A stretch of 64,000 nt of DNA from Acidovorax sp. MR-S7 (GTDB lineage Bacteria; Pseudomonadota; Gammaproteobacteria; Burkholderiales; Burkholderiaceae_C): positions 12,100 to 76,099 of the forward strand of contig NZ_DF238950.1 of the NCBI RefSeq assembly GCF_000400995.2. The letters are read 5' to 3'. The notes beneath the pieces are model-generated. The model ran no database searches. It saw only the letters and a list, made by a program, of their open reading frames with translations, and was not told where the DNA came from. The translations under genes and the position numbers were made by a program. This document shows positions 50,828 to 59,676 of the stretch, piece by piece. Each line of letters begins with the position of its first letter. Position 1 is the first letter of the stretch.

Positions 50828-51325
50828 TCAGGGCCCGTCAGGGATTTTTTCGGCGCTGCCCGAGCGGCGCACCGTGCCGTCCGGGCCGAACACCACGGTG
50901 AAGATCATGTGGCGCGGGCCGTCGCCCCAATTCCAGTCCCACTCGGTTTCCTGCTTCAGGTCGTAGGTGATCCGCTTGGCGGGCTTGCCCAGCAGGCGGC
51001 GCACCTGCTCCTGCGCCATGCCCGGCTGCACCTTCTCGAAATGGTGCGGGGCCAGCACCTGGCGCAACGCGCTCATCTTGCCGTCGGCGCCGATGGTGAT
51101 CATGTAGTTGCGCTGCCCGGCGGGCTGGCGGTTGTATTCCAGCGTGCGCGCGCCGCCGTCCTCGGGCCAGATGCGCTCGGGCTCGCCGAAGCGCTCGCGC
51201 ACCTGCGCCTCGGTGGAGACGCCCTCCTCCAGCTCCCTGATGCGCTGGTCGTCGCAGCCCGCGAGCAGGGTGAGCAATGCCAGCGCGGAAGCGCCCGCGC
51301 CCTTGAGCCAGTGGTGTATCGCCAT
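50828..51325 (-). CDS. BamE/SmpA-like outer-membrane lipoprotein
   Basis: 165 residues. The signal peptide ends with lipobox LLAGC (near residues 18-22). The mature part has two SmpA/OmlA-type repeats: VSTEAQVRERFGEPERIWPEDGGARTLEYN and VQPGMAQEQVRRLLGKPAKRITYDLKQETEWDW, as in proteins that resemble BamE. It is longer than E. coli BamE (113), and the true BamE may be encoded elsewhere, so this may be a paralogue. It diverges from the DUF3460 gene. Two tandem GGGCCCGTCA units (50821-50840) overlap its 3' end. Confidence 0.8.
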   Translation of the reverse strand: MAIHHWLKGAGASALALLTLLAGCDDQRIRELEEGVSTEAQVRERFGEPERIWPEDGGARTLEYNRQPAGQRNYMITIGADGKMSALRQVLAPHHFEKVQPGMAQEQVRRLLGKPAKRITYDLKQETEWDWNWGDGPRHMIFTVVFGPDGTVRRSGSAEKIPDGP

Positions 51326-51366
51326 AGGGTTCGATCCGTTGTTTCCCTCTTTTATAGCCTGCCCGG

Positions 51367-51372
51367 TAAAAT
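51367..51372 (+). promoter_or_regulatory. candidate -10 element of the DUF3460 gene
   Basis: TAAAAT followed by ACCCGG, 37 bases before the start at 51409. It lies in the 83-base divergent spacer. No good -35 is seen; compare 9883 and 34195. Confidence 0.35.
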
Positions 51373-51408
51373 ACCCGGTTGCCATAAGAACACCCGCCCA
51401 CCAGAACC

Positions 51409-51612
51409 ATGTCCTTCTTCCGCCGCCCGGACTACGAGTCCGACACCACCCAGTTCATCAACCAGCTCAAGGCCACCAAGCCCGAGCTCGACGCGCAGCA
51501 GCGCGCCGGCCGCGCCTTGTTGTGGGACAAGCAGGTGGACCGCGACATCTGGCAGGAATACAACGCGGGCCGCGTGGCGCAGCAGCCCTACGTGTACCAG
51601 TCGAAATCCTAG
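51409..51612 (+). CDS. DUF3460 family protein
   Basis: 67 residues, polar, without membrane segments: FFRRPDYESDTTQFINQLKATKP, then a helix and a Tyr/Gln-rich end. Matches the short betaproteobacterial DUF3460 family, of unknown function and commonly found near scpA and pan genes. Start ATG 51409; a repeat copy separates it from scpA. Confidence 0.82.
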   Translation: MSFFRRPDYESDTTQFINQLKATKPELDAQQRAGRALLWDKQVDRDIWQEYNAGRVAQQPYVYQSKS

Positions 51613-51618
51613 CCAAAA

Positions 51619-51671
51619 TAGCCTCCAGCGCCCGTCCAGCAAGCGCAACCAGCTATTGAACTCATAGCAAA
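51619..51671 (+). repeat. dispersed palindromic repeat, family A copy 11
   Basis: GCCTCCAGCGCCC, spacer, AAGCGCAACCAGCTATTGAA, tail ATAGCAAA. It lies between DUF3460 and scpA, ending three bases before the scpA start, so no separate ribosome site fits there. Confidence 0.85.
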
Positions 51672-51674
51672 CGC

Positions 51675-52502
51675 ATGACAGCGGCTCCGCAGGACGAAGC
51701 GCCCATGCCCGAGGTGGTGGACCAGGTGGCGCTGGCGCGCCTCTACGGCGAGCCGCTGTTCGCGCTGCCGCAGGACCTGTACATCCCGCCAGACGCGCTG
51801 GAGATCTTCCTGGAGGCCTTTGAGGGGCCGCTGGACCTGCTGCTCTACCTGATCCGCAAGCAGAACTTCAACATCCTCGACATCCCCATGGTGGATGTCA
51901 CGCGCCAGTACCTGGGCTACGTGGACGAGATCCGCAGCCGCAACCTGGAGCTGGCCGCCGAATACCTGCTCATGGCGGCCATGCTCATCGAGATCAAGTC
52001 GCGCATGCTGCTGCCGCCCAAGCGCCAGGAGGGCAGCACCGAGCCCGAGGACCCGCGCGCCGAGCTGGTGCGCCGCCTGCTCGAGTACGAGCAGATCAAG
52101 CTCGCCGCGATGCGCCTGGCCCAGGTGCCGCAATATGGGCGCGACTTCCTGCGCGCGCAGGTCACCATCGAGCAGAGCCTGCAGCCGCGCTTTCCCGACG
52201 TGAACCTGGCCGACCTGCAGGAAGCCTGGCGCGACATCCTCAAGCGCGCCAAGCTCGTGCAGCACCACCGCATCACGCGCGAGGAGCTGAGCGTGCGCGA
52301 GTACATGAGCATGGTGCTCAAGACGCTGCAGGGCCGGCGCTTCGCCCCGTTCGAGGACCTGTTCCAGCCCGAGAAAGGCAGCACCGTGCTGGTGGTCACC
52401 TTCATCGCGCTGCTGGAGCTGGCCAAGGAAACCCTCATCGAGATCACCCAGGCCGAAGCCTTCGCGCCCATCTACGTGCGGCTGGCCTATACACCGGCGT
52501 GA
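51675..52502 (+). CDS. scpA: segregation and condensation protein A (kleisin)
   Basis: 275 residues. Bridges the SMC heads in chromosome condensation. ScpA marks: LEAFEGPLDLLLYLIRKQNFNILDIPM near the N-terminus, YLLMAAMLIEIKSRMLLPP, and a C-terminal winged helix with VVTFIALLELAKETLIEITQAEAFAPIYV. The start is ATG 51675, immediately after the repeat tail, with no clear SD. scpB is not adjacent. Downstream is nadB. Confidence 0.93.
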   Translation: MTAAPQDEAPMPEVVDQVALARLYGEPLFALPQDLYIPPDALEIFLEAFEGPLDLLLYLIRKQNFNILDIPMVDVTRQYLGYVDEIRSRNLELAAEYLLMAAMLIEIKSRMLLPPKRQEGSTEPEDPRAELVRRLLEYEQIKLAAMRLAQVPQYGRDFLRAQVTIEQSLQPRFPDVNLADLQEAWRDILKRAKLVQHHRITREELSVREYMSMVLKTLQGRRFAPFEDLFQPEKGSTVLVVTFIALLELAKETLIEITQAEAFAPIYVRLAYTPA

Positions 52503-52544
52503 CCGCGCTCCCCGCTGCGCCGGCCATCGCGTAACGTCACGGCC

Positions 52545-54125
52545 ATGGCATCACACGACTTCGACGTCCTCATCGTGGGCAGCGGCCTCGCCGGCCTGTC
52601 GGCCGCACTGCACCTCGCACCCACGCACCGCGTGGCGGTCATCACCAAGCGCGCGCTGCACGACGGCGCCAGCGGCTGGGCCCAGGGCGGCATCGCCGCC
52701 GTGCTGGCCGAGGGCGACAGCTTCGACGCGCACGTGCAGGACACGCTGGTGGCCGGCGCCGGCCTGTGCGACCTGGCGGCCACGCGCTTCGTGGTGGAGC
52801 ACGCGCCCGAGGCCATCCGCTGGCTGCAGGGCCTGGGCGTGCCGTTCTCGCAGGAGGACGGCGCGCTGCACCTCACGCGCGAGGGCGGCCACGGCGCGCG
52901 GCGCATCGTGCACGCGGCCGACGCCACGGGCGCGGCCGTGCAGCGCACGCTGATCGACGTGGTGCGCGCAACGCCGGGCATCACGCTGTTCGAGCACCAC
53001 ACGCTGGTGGATCTCATCACCGCGCGCAAGCTCGGTCTGCCGGGCGGGCAGCGCTGCCTGGGCCTGTACGCGCTCCATGAGGCCACGGACGAGGTCGTCA
53101 CCTTCCGCGCGCCGCAGACCATCCTGGCCACGGGCGGCGCGGGCAAGGTCTATCTCTACACCACCAACCCCGACACGGCCACGGGCGACGGCATCGCCGC
53201 CGCGTGGCGCGCGGGCTGCCGCATGGCCAACCTGGAGTTCATCCAGTTCCACCCCACCTGCCTGTACCACCCGCACGCCAAGAGCTTCCTCATCACCGAG
53301 GCCGTGCGCGGCGAGGGCGGGCGGCTCCTGCTGCCCGACGGCACGCGCTTCATGCCCCAGCACGACGCGCGCGCCGAGCTGGCTCCGCGCGACGTGGTGG
53401 CCCGCGCCATCGACTACGAGATGAAGCGCCACGGCCTGGACTGCGTGCACCTGGACATCTCGCACCAGAGCCCTGCGTTCCTGCAGGCGCACTTTCCCAA
53501 CATCCTCGCGCGCTGCGCGGAGCTGGGCATCGACATCACGCGCCAGCCCATCCCCGTGGTGCCCGCCGCGCACTACACCTGCGGCGGCGTGCTCACCGAC
53601 CTGGCGGGCCGCACCGACCTGCCGGGCCTGCTGGCCATCGGCGAGACGGCCTGCACCGGCCTGCACGGCGCCAACCGGCTCGCGAGCAACTCGCTCGTGG
53701 AATGCATGGTGTACGCGCGCGCGGCCGCCCAGGCCGTCGCACAGGCGCCGCGCGCCGAACTGTCCGCGCTGCCGCCGTGGGACGACAGCCAGGTGACCGA
53801 CGCCGACGAATGCGTGGTCATCTCGCACAACTGGGACGAGCTGCGCCGCTTCATGTGGGACTACGTGGGTATCGTGCGCACCGACAAGCGCCTGGAGCGC
53901 GCCGCGCACCGCATCGCGCTGCTGCAAGGCGAAATCCACGAGTTCTACGCCCACTTCCACGTCACGCGCGACCTGCTGGAGCTGCGCAACCTCGTGCAGG
54001 TGGCCGAGCTGATCGTCAGGAGCGCCCAGATGCGCCGCGAAAGCCGCGGCCTGCACTTCAGCCGCGACTGGCCCGCGCTGGCCGCCCCCGCCGCGCCCAC
54101 CATCCTCGTGCCACCCGTGCGCTGA
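52545..54125 (+). CDS. nadB: L-aspartate oxidase
   Basis: First enzyme of de novo NAD synthesis: L-aspartate to iminoaspartate. 526 residues. FAD-binding VLIVGSGLAGLSAALHL at 9-25, SGWAQGGIAAVL, EGGHGARRIVHAADATG, FIQFHPTCLY, HYTCGGV and the C-terminal GLHGANRLASNSLVE are all family motifs. The two other de novo genes, nadA and nadC, lie 3.5-5 kb away on the other strand. Start ATG 52545. Confidence 0.95.
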   Translation: MASHDFDVLIVGSGLAGLSAALHLAPTHRVAVITKRALHDGASGWAQGGIAAVLAEGDSFDAHVQDTLVAGAGLCDLAATRFVVEHAPEAIRWLQGLGVPFSQEDGALHLTREGGHGARRIVHAADATGAAVQRTLIDVVRATPGITLFEHHTLVDLITARKLGLPGGQRCLGLYALHEATDEVVTFRAPQTILATGGAGKVYLYTTNPDTATGDGIAAAWRAGCRMANLEFIQFHPTCLYHPHAKSFLITEAVRGEGGRLLLPDGTRFMPQHDARAELAPRDVVARAIDYEMKRHGLDCVHLDISHQSPAFLQAHFPNILARCAELGIDITRQPIPVVPAAHYTCGGVLTDLAGRTDLPGLLAIGETACTGLHGANRLASNSLVECMVYARAAAQAVAQAPRAELSALPPWDDSQVTDADECVVISHNWDELRRFMWDYVGIVRTDKRLERAAHRIALLQGEIHEFYAHFHVTRDLLELRNLVQVAELIVRSAQMRRESRGLHFSRDWPALAAPAAPTILVPPVR

Positions 54126-54162
54126 GCCCCCCGATTTCCCCCCCCACTCCCAGGAGACCACC

Positions 54163-54522
54163 ATGCCGCACCTGATCGTCGAGTACAGCCCCAACCTGCC
54201 CTCCTACCCGGAGGCCGAAGCGCTCGCCGCGCTCAACGCCGCCGTCTGCGCCAGCCCCGAGGTGCTGGACGAGGCCGACCTGAAGACCCGCTTCGTACGC
54301 GCCGGCAGCTTCGAAATCGGCACCGCGCCGGCCCAGCGGGCCTTCGTGCACGCGCAGCTGCGCCTGCTGTCGGGCCGTTCGCCCGAGACCAAGAAGGAGC
54401 TGGCCGGCCGCGTGGCCGACGTGCTGCGCCGCCTCACGCCCCGGCCCGCGGGGGTGCTGGTGCAGCTCAGCGTGGAAATCGTGGACATGGACCGGCCGTC
54501 CTACGTGAAGGAACGGCTGTAG
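54163..54522 (+). CDS. 5-carboxymethyl-2-hydroxymuconate isomerase-like protein
   Basis: 119 residues beginning MPHLIVEYSPNL: Pro2 is the catalytic base of the CHMI (HpaF) branch of the tautomerase superfamily. ETKKELAGRVADVLRRLTP and VQLSVEIVDMDRPSYVKERL are typical of the C-terminal half. HpaF acts in homoprotocatechuate breakdown, but no hpa genes are nearby, so the substrate is open. AGGAGACCACC precedes the ATG. A convergent terminator follows. Confidence 0.85.
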   Translation: MPHLIVEYSPNLPSYPEAEALAALNAAVCASPEVLDEADLKTRFVRAGSFEIGTAPAQRAFVHAQLRLLSGRSPETKKELAGRVADVLRRLTPRPAGVLVQLSVEIVDMDRPSYVKERL

Positions 54523-54528
54523 GCACGC

Positions 54529-54562
54529 AAAAAGCCGCTGCGGGGACGCACCCCTCAGCGGC
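54529..54562 (-). terminator. intrinsic terminator of the porin gene
   Basis: GCCGCTGCGGGG (54534-54545), loop ACGCA, CCCCTCAGCGGC (54551-54562): a strong 12-bp stem with one mismatch. On the minus strand it is followed by TTTTT (54533-54529), so it ends porin transcription; it lies between the convergent porin and isomerase genes. Confidence 0.85.
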
Positions 54563-54625
54563 CTGCGCACCGCGCCCGGCCCGCTCGCTTCCCCACCAGG
54601 TGGACCGAGCCGTTGCGGGACGTTC

Positions 54626-55651
54626 TTAGAAGGTGTGGCGGATGCCGACCTCGTAGCCCGTGATGTCCTTGCCCTTGGCGGGCGTCGGGCTCAGCGACGA
54701 GGCCAGCTTGCGTGCGGCCTGGCCGTCGTTGGACAGGCGGGCCACCGCGCCGTACAGCTCCGTGCGCTTGGAGAGCTTGTAGCCATAGCCCAGCGCCAGG
54801 CGCTGCGAGTCGTTGTCGCTCTTCTTGTCTTCATACTGGGTGTAGGCGGCGCGCAGCTCGCCGTTGCCCAGCGCCATCTTCAGGCCCACGCTGTACAGGT
54901 CCACGCGCGCGCCGTTGCCACGCTCCGAGGCGATCAGCAGCATGGGCGTGAAGCCGCCCAGCTTGTAGGACGCGCCCACGTTCATGGCCTTGTAGTTCAC
55001 GCCATCGGCCGCCGTGCCGCCGCGCGTGATGCCGTAGCCCACGGCCACGTCCAGCGGACCGCTGGCGTAGCCCAGGCGCATGCCGGTGGCGCTCTTGAGG
55101 CTGGTATTGCCCGCTTCCTCGCCGAAGGAATGGGCCACCTGGCCATACAGCCCGCCCATCTTGGGCAGCAGGTAGCTGATGCCGTTGGACATACGCTTGG
55201 GCGACGAGCCCTCGGCCGTGCCCGCAGCGGAGCCGCTGATGAGGCTGTGGCCGTTGATGCCGCCCATGCCGGTGTCGCCGAAGGCGTGGAAGGTCTCCAG
55301 GTTCAGGTACGTGGGCGTCTTGTCGCGGCCCAGGCGCAGCTCGCCGAAGTCGCCCAGCAGGCTCACGGTGGAGCGGCGATCGAACTTGAAGCCCGAGCCG
55401 CCGTCATCCACGTTGATCCCGCCTTCCAGCCAGAAGCCTGCCTTGAGCCCGCCGCCCAGGTCTTCCACGCCGCGAAAGCCCAGGCGGCTGCTGGCGTTGC
55501 CACCGTTGGCCAGGCCGGTCACGTTCTTGCCGGAGGTGGAGAGGTGCGCGACGGACACATCCGCCACGCCGAAAAGGGTCACGCTGCTGGTGCTTTGGGC
55601 CGAGGCGGAGGCGGCAGCCGCGGCGGCCAGGGCGAGGAGTAGTCGTTTCAT
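54626..55651 (-). CDS. general porin, Gram-negative (OmpC-like betaproteobacterial) type
   Basis: 341 residues. A signal peptide ends SASA (about 19), then QSSVTLFGVADVSVAHL-like first strand, SRLGFRGVEDLGGGLKAGFWLEGG, FGELRLGRDKTPTYLN and a C-terminal GIRHTF ending in Phe, as required for outer-membrane insertion. 16-strand trimeric porin. Monocistronic, with its own terminator at 54529-54562. Confidence 0.93.
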   Translation of the reverse strand: MKRLLLALAAAAAASASAQSTSSVTLFGVADVSVAHLSTSGKNVTGLANGGNASSRLGFRGVEDLGGGLKAGFWLEGGINVDDGGSGFKFDRRSTVSLLGDFGELRLGRDKTPTYLNLETFHAFGDTGMGGINGHSLISGSAAGTAEGSSPKRMSNGISYLLPKMGGLYGQVAHSFGEEAGNTSLKSATGMRLGYASGPLDVAVGYGITRGGTAADGVNYKAMNVGASYKLGGFTPMLLIASERGNGARVDLYSVGLKMALGNGELRAAYTQYEDKKSDNDSQRLALGYGYKLSKRTELYGAVARLSNDGQAARKLASSLSPTPAKGKDITGYEVGIRHTF

Positions 55652-55770
55652 GCTGTTCGTTGGTTCGTATGGAGGAAGAGCCGCGAGGCGGCCATGCCGC
55701 CTGCGGCCCGGCCCCCCTGCGAGGGGCTGGAACCATTAGACGAACCGTACGTTACAAATCAGGGACAACC

Positions 55771-57558
55771 CTAGGCCGTGCCGGCCTTTGCCGACGCCAG
55801 CGTGGCCGGCAGCCACCCGCGCAGGCTGTTCACGAAGGCCCATTGCTCCACGCGCGGCACGTCGGCCAGGCGCACCACGGCCTCCGCCATGCGCCCCTCG
55901 CGCAGCGCCACGGCCCGGCCCACGCCGGGCAGCAGGCCGCACGAGAGCGGCGGCGTGACCCAGCGGCCGTCCAGCCGCATGGCGAGGTTGCCGAAGGTGG
56001 ATTCGGTGATCTCTCCCGCCTCGTTGTAGAGCACGGTGTCGAACACGCCCGCGCCCGCCGCCGGGGCGAAGGCCGCGTAGTGCGCGCGGCGCGTGGTCTT
56101 GTGGCGCGTGAACTCGCCCTGCGCCTCGGCGAAGGGCCTGTCCGCCAGCGCCAGCCGCACGGGCACGGCGGTGTCCTGCAGCGCGAAGGCCTCGGCGCGC
56201 GGCTGGCCGTGCCTGTCCAGCAGCAGCCGCACGCGCCATGCGCCCTGCGGGTGGCACGCGGCCAGGGCATCGAGGCAGGCCTGCACGCGCGGTGCGTCCC
56301 ACGGGTAGCCGAAATGCGCGGCGCCGGCCTGCATGCGGGCCAGGTGCTCGCCCTGGTGGCGGAACCGGCCGCCGTGCAGGCCCAACGTCTCCAGCAGGTC
56401 GAAGGGCTGGCTGGCGCGCTCCACGAACGCACGCTTGGCGGCCCATTCGCGCCATTCGGCCGCAGGGTCGGCGCCCCAGACGATGCCGCTGCCGATGCCG
56501 CAGCGCGCCTCCCCGCCGCGCAGCTCCACGGTGCGGATGGGCACGTTGAACGTGGCGGCGATGCCCCCCGCCTCATCGGGCCGCACCACGCCCACGGCGC
56601 CGCAGTACACGCCGCGCGGCGCGTCCTCCAGCGCCCGGACCATGCGCATCGCCTGCACCTTGGGCGCGCCGGTGATGGAGCCGCACGGGAACAGCGCGCC
56701 GAACACGTCGGCCAGCCCCGTGCCCGCACGGGTGCGCGCCACCACGTCGGAGGTCATCTGCCACACGGTGGGCAGCGGCTGGGTGTGGAACAGGGCCGGC
56801 ACGCGCACGCTGTGCGGCTCGGCGATGCGCGAGAGGTCGTTGCGCAGCAGGTCCACGATCATCACGTTCTCGGCGCGCTCCTTGGCGCTGGCGCGCAGCC
56901 GCTCGGCCTGCAGCGCGTCGTCGCCAGGCGTGGCACCGCGCGAGGCGGTGCCCTTCATGGGCCGCGCGAGGATCTCGCCCGTGCCCTGCGGCCCGGCGCG
57001 CCAGTCGAAGAACAGCTCGGGCGAGACCGAGAGCACCCGCGCCCCGTCGCCGCCGTCGATGCACGCCGCGTAGCCGCCGGGCTGCGCGCGCAGCAGCGCG
57101 TCGAACAGCGCGCGGGCGTCGCCCTCCAGCCGACCGCGCAAGGGCGCGGTGTGGTTGACCTGGTAGAGCACGCCCTCCCCGATGGCCTGCTGGATGCGCG
57201 CCAGCGCGGCGTCGAACGCGGCGCGGCCGGGCAGCGTGTGCCAATGCACCGTGGCCTCCCCCTGCGGCCCGGCCTCGGGCCAGGGCAGCGGCGCATCGTG
57301 CACGGTGAACCAGGCCAGCGGCCCGTCGGTCGCATGGGTGGCGAATGCCGTGTCGAACGCGGGCGCGGCCTCGTAGCGCAGGCAGCCCAGCACCCAGGCG
57401 CCGGCGCGCGCGGCGGCTTCCACGGCCTGCAGCACGGGACGCACCTCGTGCAGCGCGCGGGCCGCGAGCACGGCGCGCGGCGGGCCGAAGGCGTGGCGCA
57501 GGCGCGGCCCGGCGGGGTCGCGCGGGTCGGCGAAGTCGATCAGGGCGGTTTCAGTCAA
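55771..57558 (-). CDS. pabB: aminodeoxychorismate synthase component I fused to class IV aminotransferase (PabB-PabC type)
   Basis: 595 residues in two parts. The chorismate-binding half (~1-370) carries LYQVNHTAPLRG, ARPMKGTASRG, the ERAENVMIVDLLRNDLSRI block and FPCGSITGAPK. The second half (~375-590) is a class IV PLP enzyme (FTRHKTTRRAHY, VLYNEAGEITESTFGNLAM) of the 4-amino-4-deoxychorismate lyase type. Together they would turn chorismate into p-aminobenzoate for folate. The likely start is TTG at 57558, with GGAGG six bases upstream; that SD lies in a repeat copy. Confidence 0.88.
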   Translation of the reverse strand: MTETALIDFADPRDPAGPRLRHAFGPPRAVLAARALHEVRPVLQAVEAAARAGAWVLGCLRYEAAPAFDTAFATHATDGPLAWFTVHDAPLPWPEAGPQGEATVHWHTLPGRAAFDAALARIQQAIGEGVLYQVNHTAPLRGRLEGDARALFDALLRAQPGGYAACIDGGDGARVLSVSPELFFDWRAGPQGTGEILARPMKGTASRGATPGDDALQAERLRASAKERAENVMIVDLLRNDLSRIAEPHSVRVPALFHTQPLPTVWQMTSDVVARTRAGTGLADVFGALFPCGSITGAPKVQAMRMVRALEDAPRGVYCGAVGVVRPDEAGGIAATFNVPIRTVELRGGEARCGIGSGIVWGADPAAEWREWAAKRAFVERASQPFDLLETLGLHGGRFRHQGEHLARMQAGAAHFGYPWDAPRVQACLDALAACHPQGAWRVRLLLDRHGQPRAEAFALQDTAVPVRLALADRPFAEAQGEFTRHKTTRRAHYAAFAPAAGAGVFDTVLYNEAGEITESTFGNLAMRLDGRWVTPPLSCGLLPGVGRAVALREGRMAEAVVRLADVPRVEQWAFVNSLRGWLPATLASAKAGTA

Positions 57559-57560
57559 AT

Positions 57561-57611
57561 TGGCCTCCAGCGCTTATCCAGAAAGCGCCAGCAGCTATCA
57601 AAACAAAAGCA
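57561..57611 (+). repeat. dispersed palindromic repeat, family A copy 12
   Basis: GGCCTCCAGCGCTT, ATCCAGA, AAGCGCCAGCAGCTATC, tail AAAACAAAAGCA. Read on the minus strand, its CTGGAGGCC end supplies the Shine-Dalgarno of the pabB-pabC gene. Confidence 0.87.
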
Positions 57612-57617
57612 GCGGCA

Positions 57618-58727
57618 TCAGGCCGCGCCGAAGTGCGGCACCAATGCGCCCGGCGCCTGGCCGTTCCTGAGCGCGGCCGTGAAGGCGAGCATGCGGTCGA
57701 TGGGCTGGCACGCGCGCGGGACCAGGGCCGGATCGACGTGGATGGCGTTCGCTCCCGTCTCCAGCACGCGGGCCACGTCGGCCAAGCCGTTCATGGCCAT
57801 CCAGGGGCAGTGCGCGCAGCTCTTGCAGGTGGCGCTGTTGCCGGCGGTAGGGGCTTCGTAGAAGGTCTTGCCGGGGTTGAGCATGCGCAGCTTGTGCATC
57901 ATGCCGTTGTCGGTGGCGACGATGAATTCCTGCGCATCCATCTCGCGCGCGGCCTTGAGGATGGCGCTGGTGGAGCCCACCGCGTCGGCCAGGGCCACGA
58001 CCTCGGCGGGGCTTTCGGGGTGCACGAGCACCTTCGCGCGGGGGTGCTCCTTGATGAGCAGTTCCAGCTCCAGCGCCTTGAACTCGTCGTGCACGATACA
58101 CGCGCCGTTCCAGAACACCATGTCCGCGCCCGTCTGCTGCTCGATGTACGCGCCCAGGTGGCGGTCGGGCGCCCAGAGGATCTTGTGGCCCGCGGCCTTC
58201 AGCGCGCCCACGATGTCCAGCGCGCAGCTCGACGTGACCAGCCAGTCGGCGCGCGCCTTCACTGCGGCGCTGGTATTGGCGTAGACGACCACGGTGCGGT
58301 CAGGATGCGCGCCGCAGAAGGCGCTGAACGCATCGGCGGGGCAGCCCAGGTCGAGCGAGCAGGTCGCGTCGAGGTCGGGCATGAGCACGGTCTTCTCGGG
58401 GCTGAGTATCTTGGCCGTCTCGCCCATGAAGCGCACGCCGCTCACCACCAGGGTCTGTGCCTCGTGGTCGCGGCCGAAGCGCGCCATCTCCAGCGAGTCG
58501 CTGACGATGCCGCCGGTGTCCTCGGCCAGGTCCTGCAGGTCCGGGTGCACGTAGTAGTGCGACACCATGACCGCGTTCTTTTCCTTGAGCAGGCGGCGGA
58601 TCCTGTCCTTGAGCGCCGCACGCTCGGGCGCGGAAGGCTCGGGCGGCACGCGCGCCCAGGCATGGCGCGTGGCGCATGCGGCGCCCTCGGCGGGCTGCTC
58701 GTACTCGACGTCGATCACGGCGCTCAT
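57618..58727 (-). CDS. nadA: quinolinate synthase
   Basis: Condenses iminoaspartate with dihydroxyacetone phosphate to quinolinate using a 4Fe-4S cluster. 369 residues: [54 protein letters not shown] and the C-terminal [15 protein letters not shown]. Three Cys residues in separate loops hold the cluster. The start overlaps the nadC stop by ATGA, so nadC and nadA form an operon. Confidence 0.95.
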   Translation of the reverse strand: MSAVIDVEYEQPAEGAACATRHAWARVPPEPSAPERAALKDRIRRLLKEKNAVMVSHYYVHPDLQDLAEDTGGIVSDSLEMARFGRDHEAQTLVVSGVRFMGETAKILSPEKTVLMPDLDATCSLDLGCPADAFSAFCGAHPDRTVVVYANTSAAVKARADWLVTSSCALDIVGALKAAGHKILWAPDRHLGAYIEQQTGADMVFWNGACIVHDEFKALELELLIKEHPRAKVLVHPESPAEVVALADAVGSTSAILKAAREMDAQEFIVATDNGMMHKLRMLNPGKTFYEAPTAGNSATCKSCAHCPWMAMNGLADVARVLETGANAIHVDPALVPRACQPIDRMLAFTAALRNGQAPGALVPHFGAA

Positions 58728-59608
58728 GCCAGCTCCCGCAGGCGCATGGAGAAGTCGGTGGCCTTCACGTCCTTGGTCAGCGTGCCGATGGAGATGCGGT
58801 CCACGCCCGTCTCGGCCAGCGCGCGCAGGCCGTCCAGCGTGACGCCGCCCGAGATTTCCAGCACCGCACGGCCGGCGTTGATGCGCACCGCCTCGCGCAG
58901 CGTGTGCAGCGGCATGTTGTCCAGCAGCACCATGGTGGCCCCGGCCTGCAGTGCCTCGGCCAGTTGCTCCAGCGTTTCCACCTCGATCTCGATGAACTGC
59001 GCCTGCGCGGCCACGGCCTGCGCGGCCACGGCCTGCGCGGCGCGCAGCACGGCCGTCACCCCGCCGGCGGCGGCGATGTGGTTCTCCTTGATGAGCACGG
59101 CGTCGTGCAGGCCGATGCGGTGGTTGGTGCCCCCGCCCGTGCGCACGGCGTATTTCTGCGCCAGGCGCAGGCCCGGCAGCGTCTTGCGCGTGTCCACGAT
59201 GCGGGCGCGCGTGCCTGCCACGGTGTCCACGTAGGTGCGTGTCTTGGTGGCCACGGCCGACAGCAACTGCAGGAAGTTGAGCGCCGTGCGCTCGCCCGAC
59301 AGCAGCGCGCGGGCGTTGCCCTCGATCTCCAGCACCACCTGGTCCGGGGCGCAGCGCTGGCCCTCGGTCACGTGCCAGCGCAGTTGCACGGCGGGGTCGA
59401 GCGCGCGCAGCGCCGCCTCCACCCACGGCGCGCCGCAGACCACGGCCGCCTCGCGCGCCAGCACGCGCGCGCGGGCGCGCCGCGCGGGATCGATCAGGCC
59501 GGCCGTGAGGTCTCCCGCGCCCACGTCCTCCCGCAGCGCGCGGTCCACATCCTCGCGGGCCAGGGCCGCCAGCGCCGCGCCATCCATCACATTGCTCAGG
59601 GTCGTCAT
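58724..59608 (-). CDS. nadC: nicotinate-nucleotide pyrophosphorylase (quinolinate phosphoribosyltransferase)
   Basis: 294 residues. Converts quinolinate and PRPP to nicotinate mononucleotide. Marks: [72 protein letters not shown] and [12 protein letters not shown]. An in-frame tandem repeat (59001-59040) adds QAVAA units between the LRAA helix and [10 protein letters not shown]. The ATG at 59608 is preferred to an upstream one seven codons earlier. Confidence 0.95.
   Translation of the reverse strand: MTTLSNVMDGAALAALAREDVDRALREDVGAGDLTAGLIDPARRARARVLAREAAVVCGAPWVEAALRALDPAVQLRWHVTEGQRCAPDQVVLEIEGNARALLSGERTALNFLQLLSAVATKTRTYVDTVAGTRARIVDTRKTLPGLRLAQKYAVRTGGGTNHRIGLHDAVLIKENHIAAAGGVTAVLRAAQAVAAQAVAAQAQFIEIEVETLEQLAEALQAGATMVLLDNMPLHTLREAVRINAGRAVLEISGGVTLDGLRALAETGVDRISIGTLTKDVKATDFSMRLRELA
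59001..59040. repeat. 15-bp tandem repeat inside nadC
   Basis: GCCTGCGCGGCCACG at 59001-59015 and 59016-59030, with a partial third unit 59031-59040. It encodes a repeated Ala-Gln-Ala-Val-Ala unit on the minus strand and keeps the frame. Confidence 0.85.
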
Positions 59609-59676
59609 GGGCGGCAAGCATAGCGGCATCGCATAGACTCGCCGGACTTTTCACCCCCGCTCCGCGGACTGCCTCC

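Noticed and set aside
50821-50840. Tandem GGGCCCGTCA units as a terminator of the BamE-like gene.
   Set aside because: The duplication overlaps the stop codon, but no stem followed by a T tract exists on the minus strand.
54163-54522. A homoprotocatechuate (hpa) pathway locus.
   Set aside because: Only the isomerase-like gene is present; no dioxygenase, dehydrogenase or decarboxylase of that pathway is nearby.
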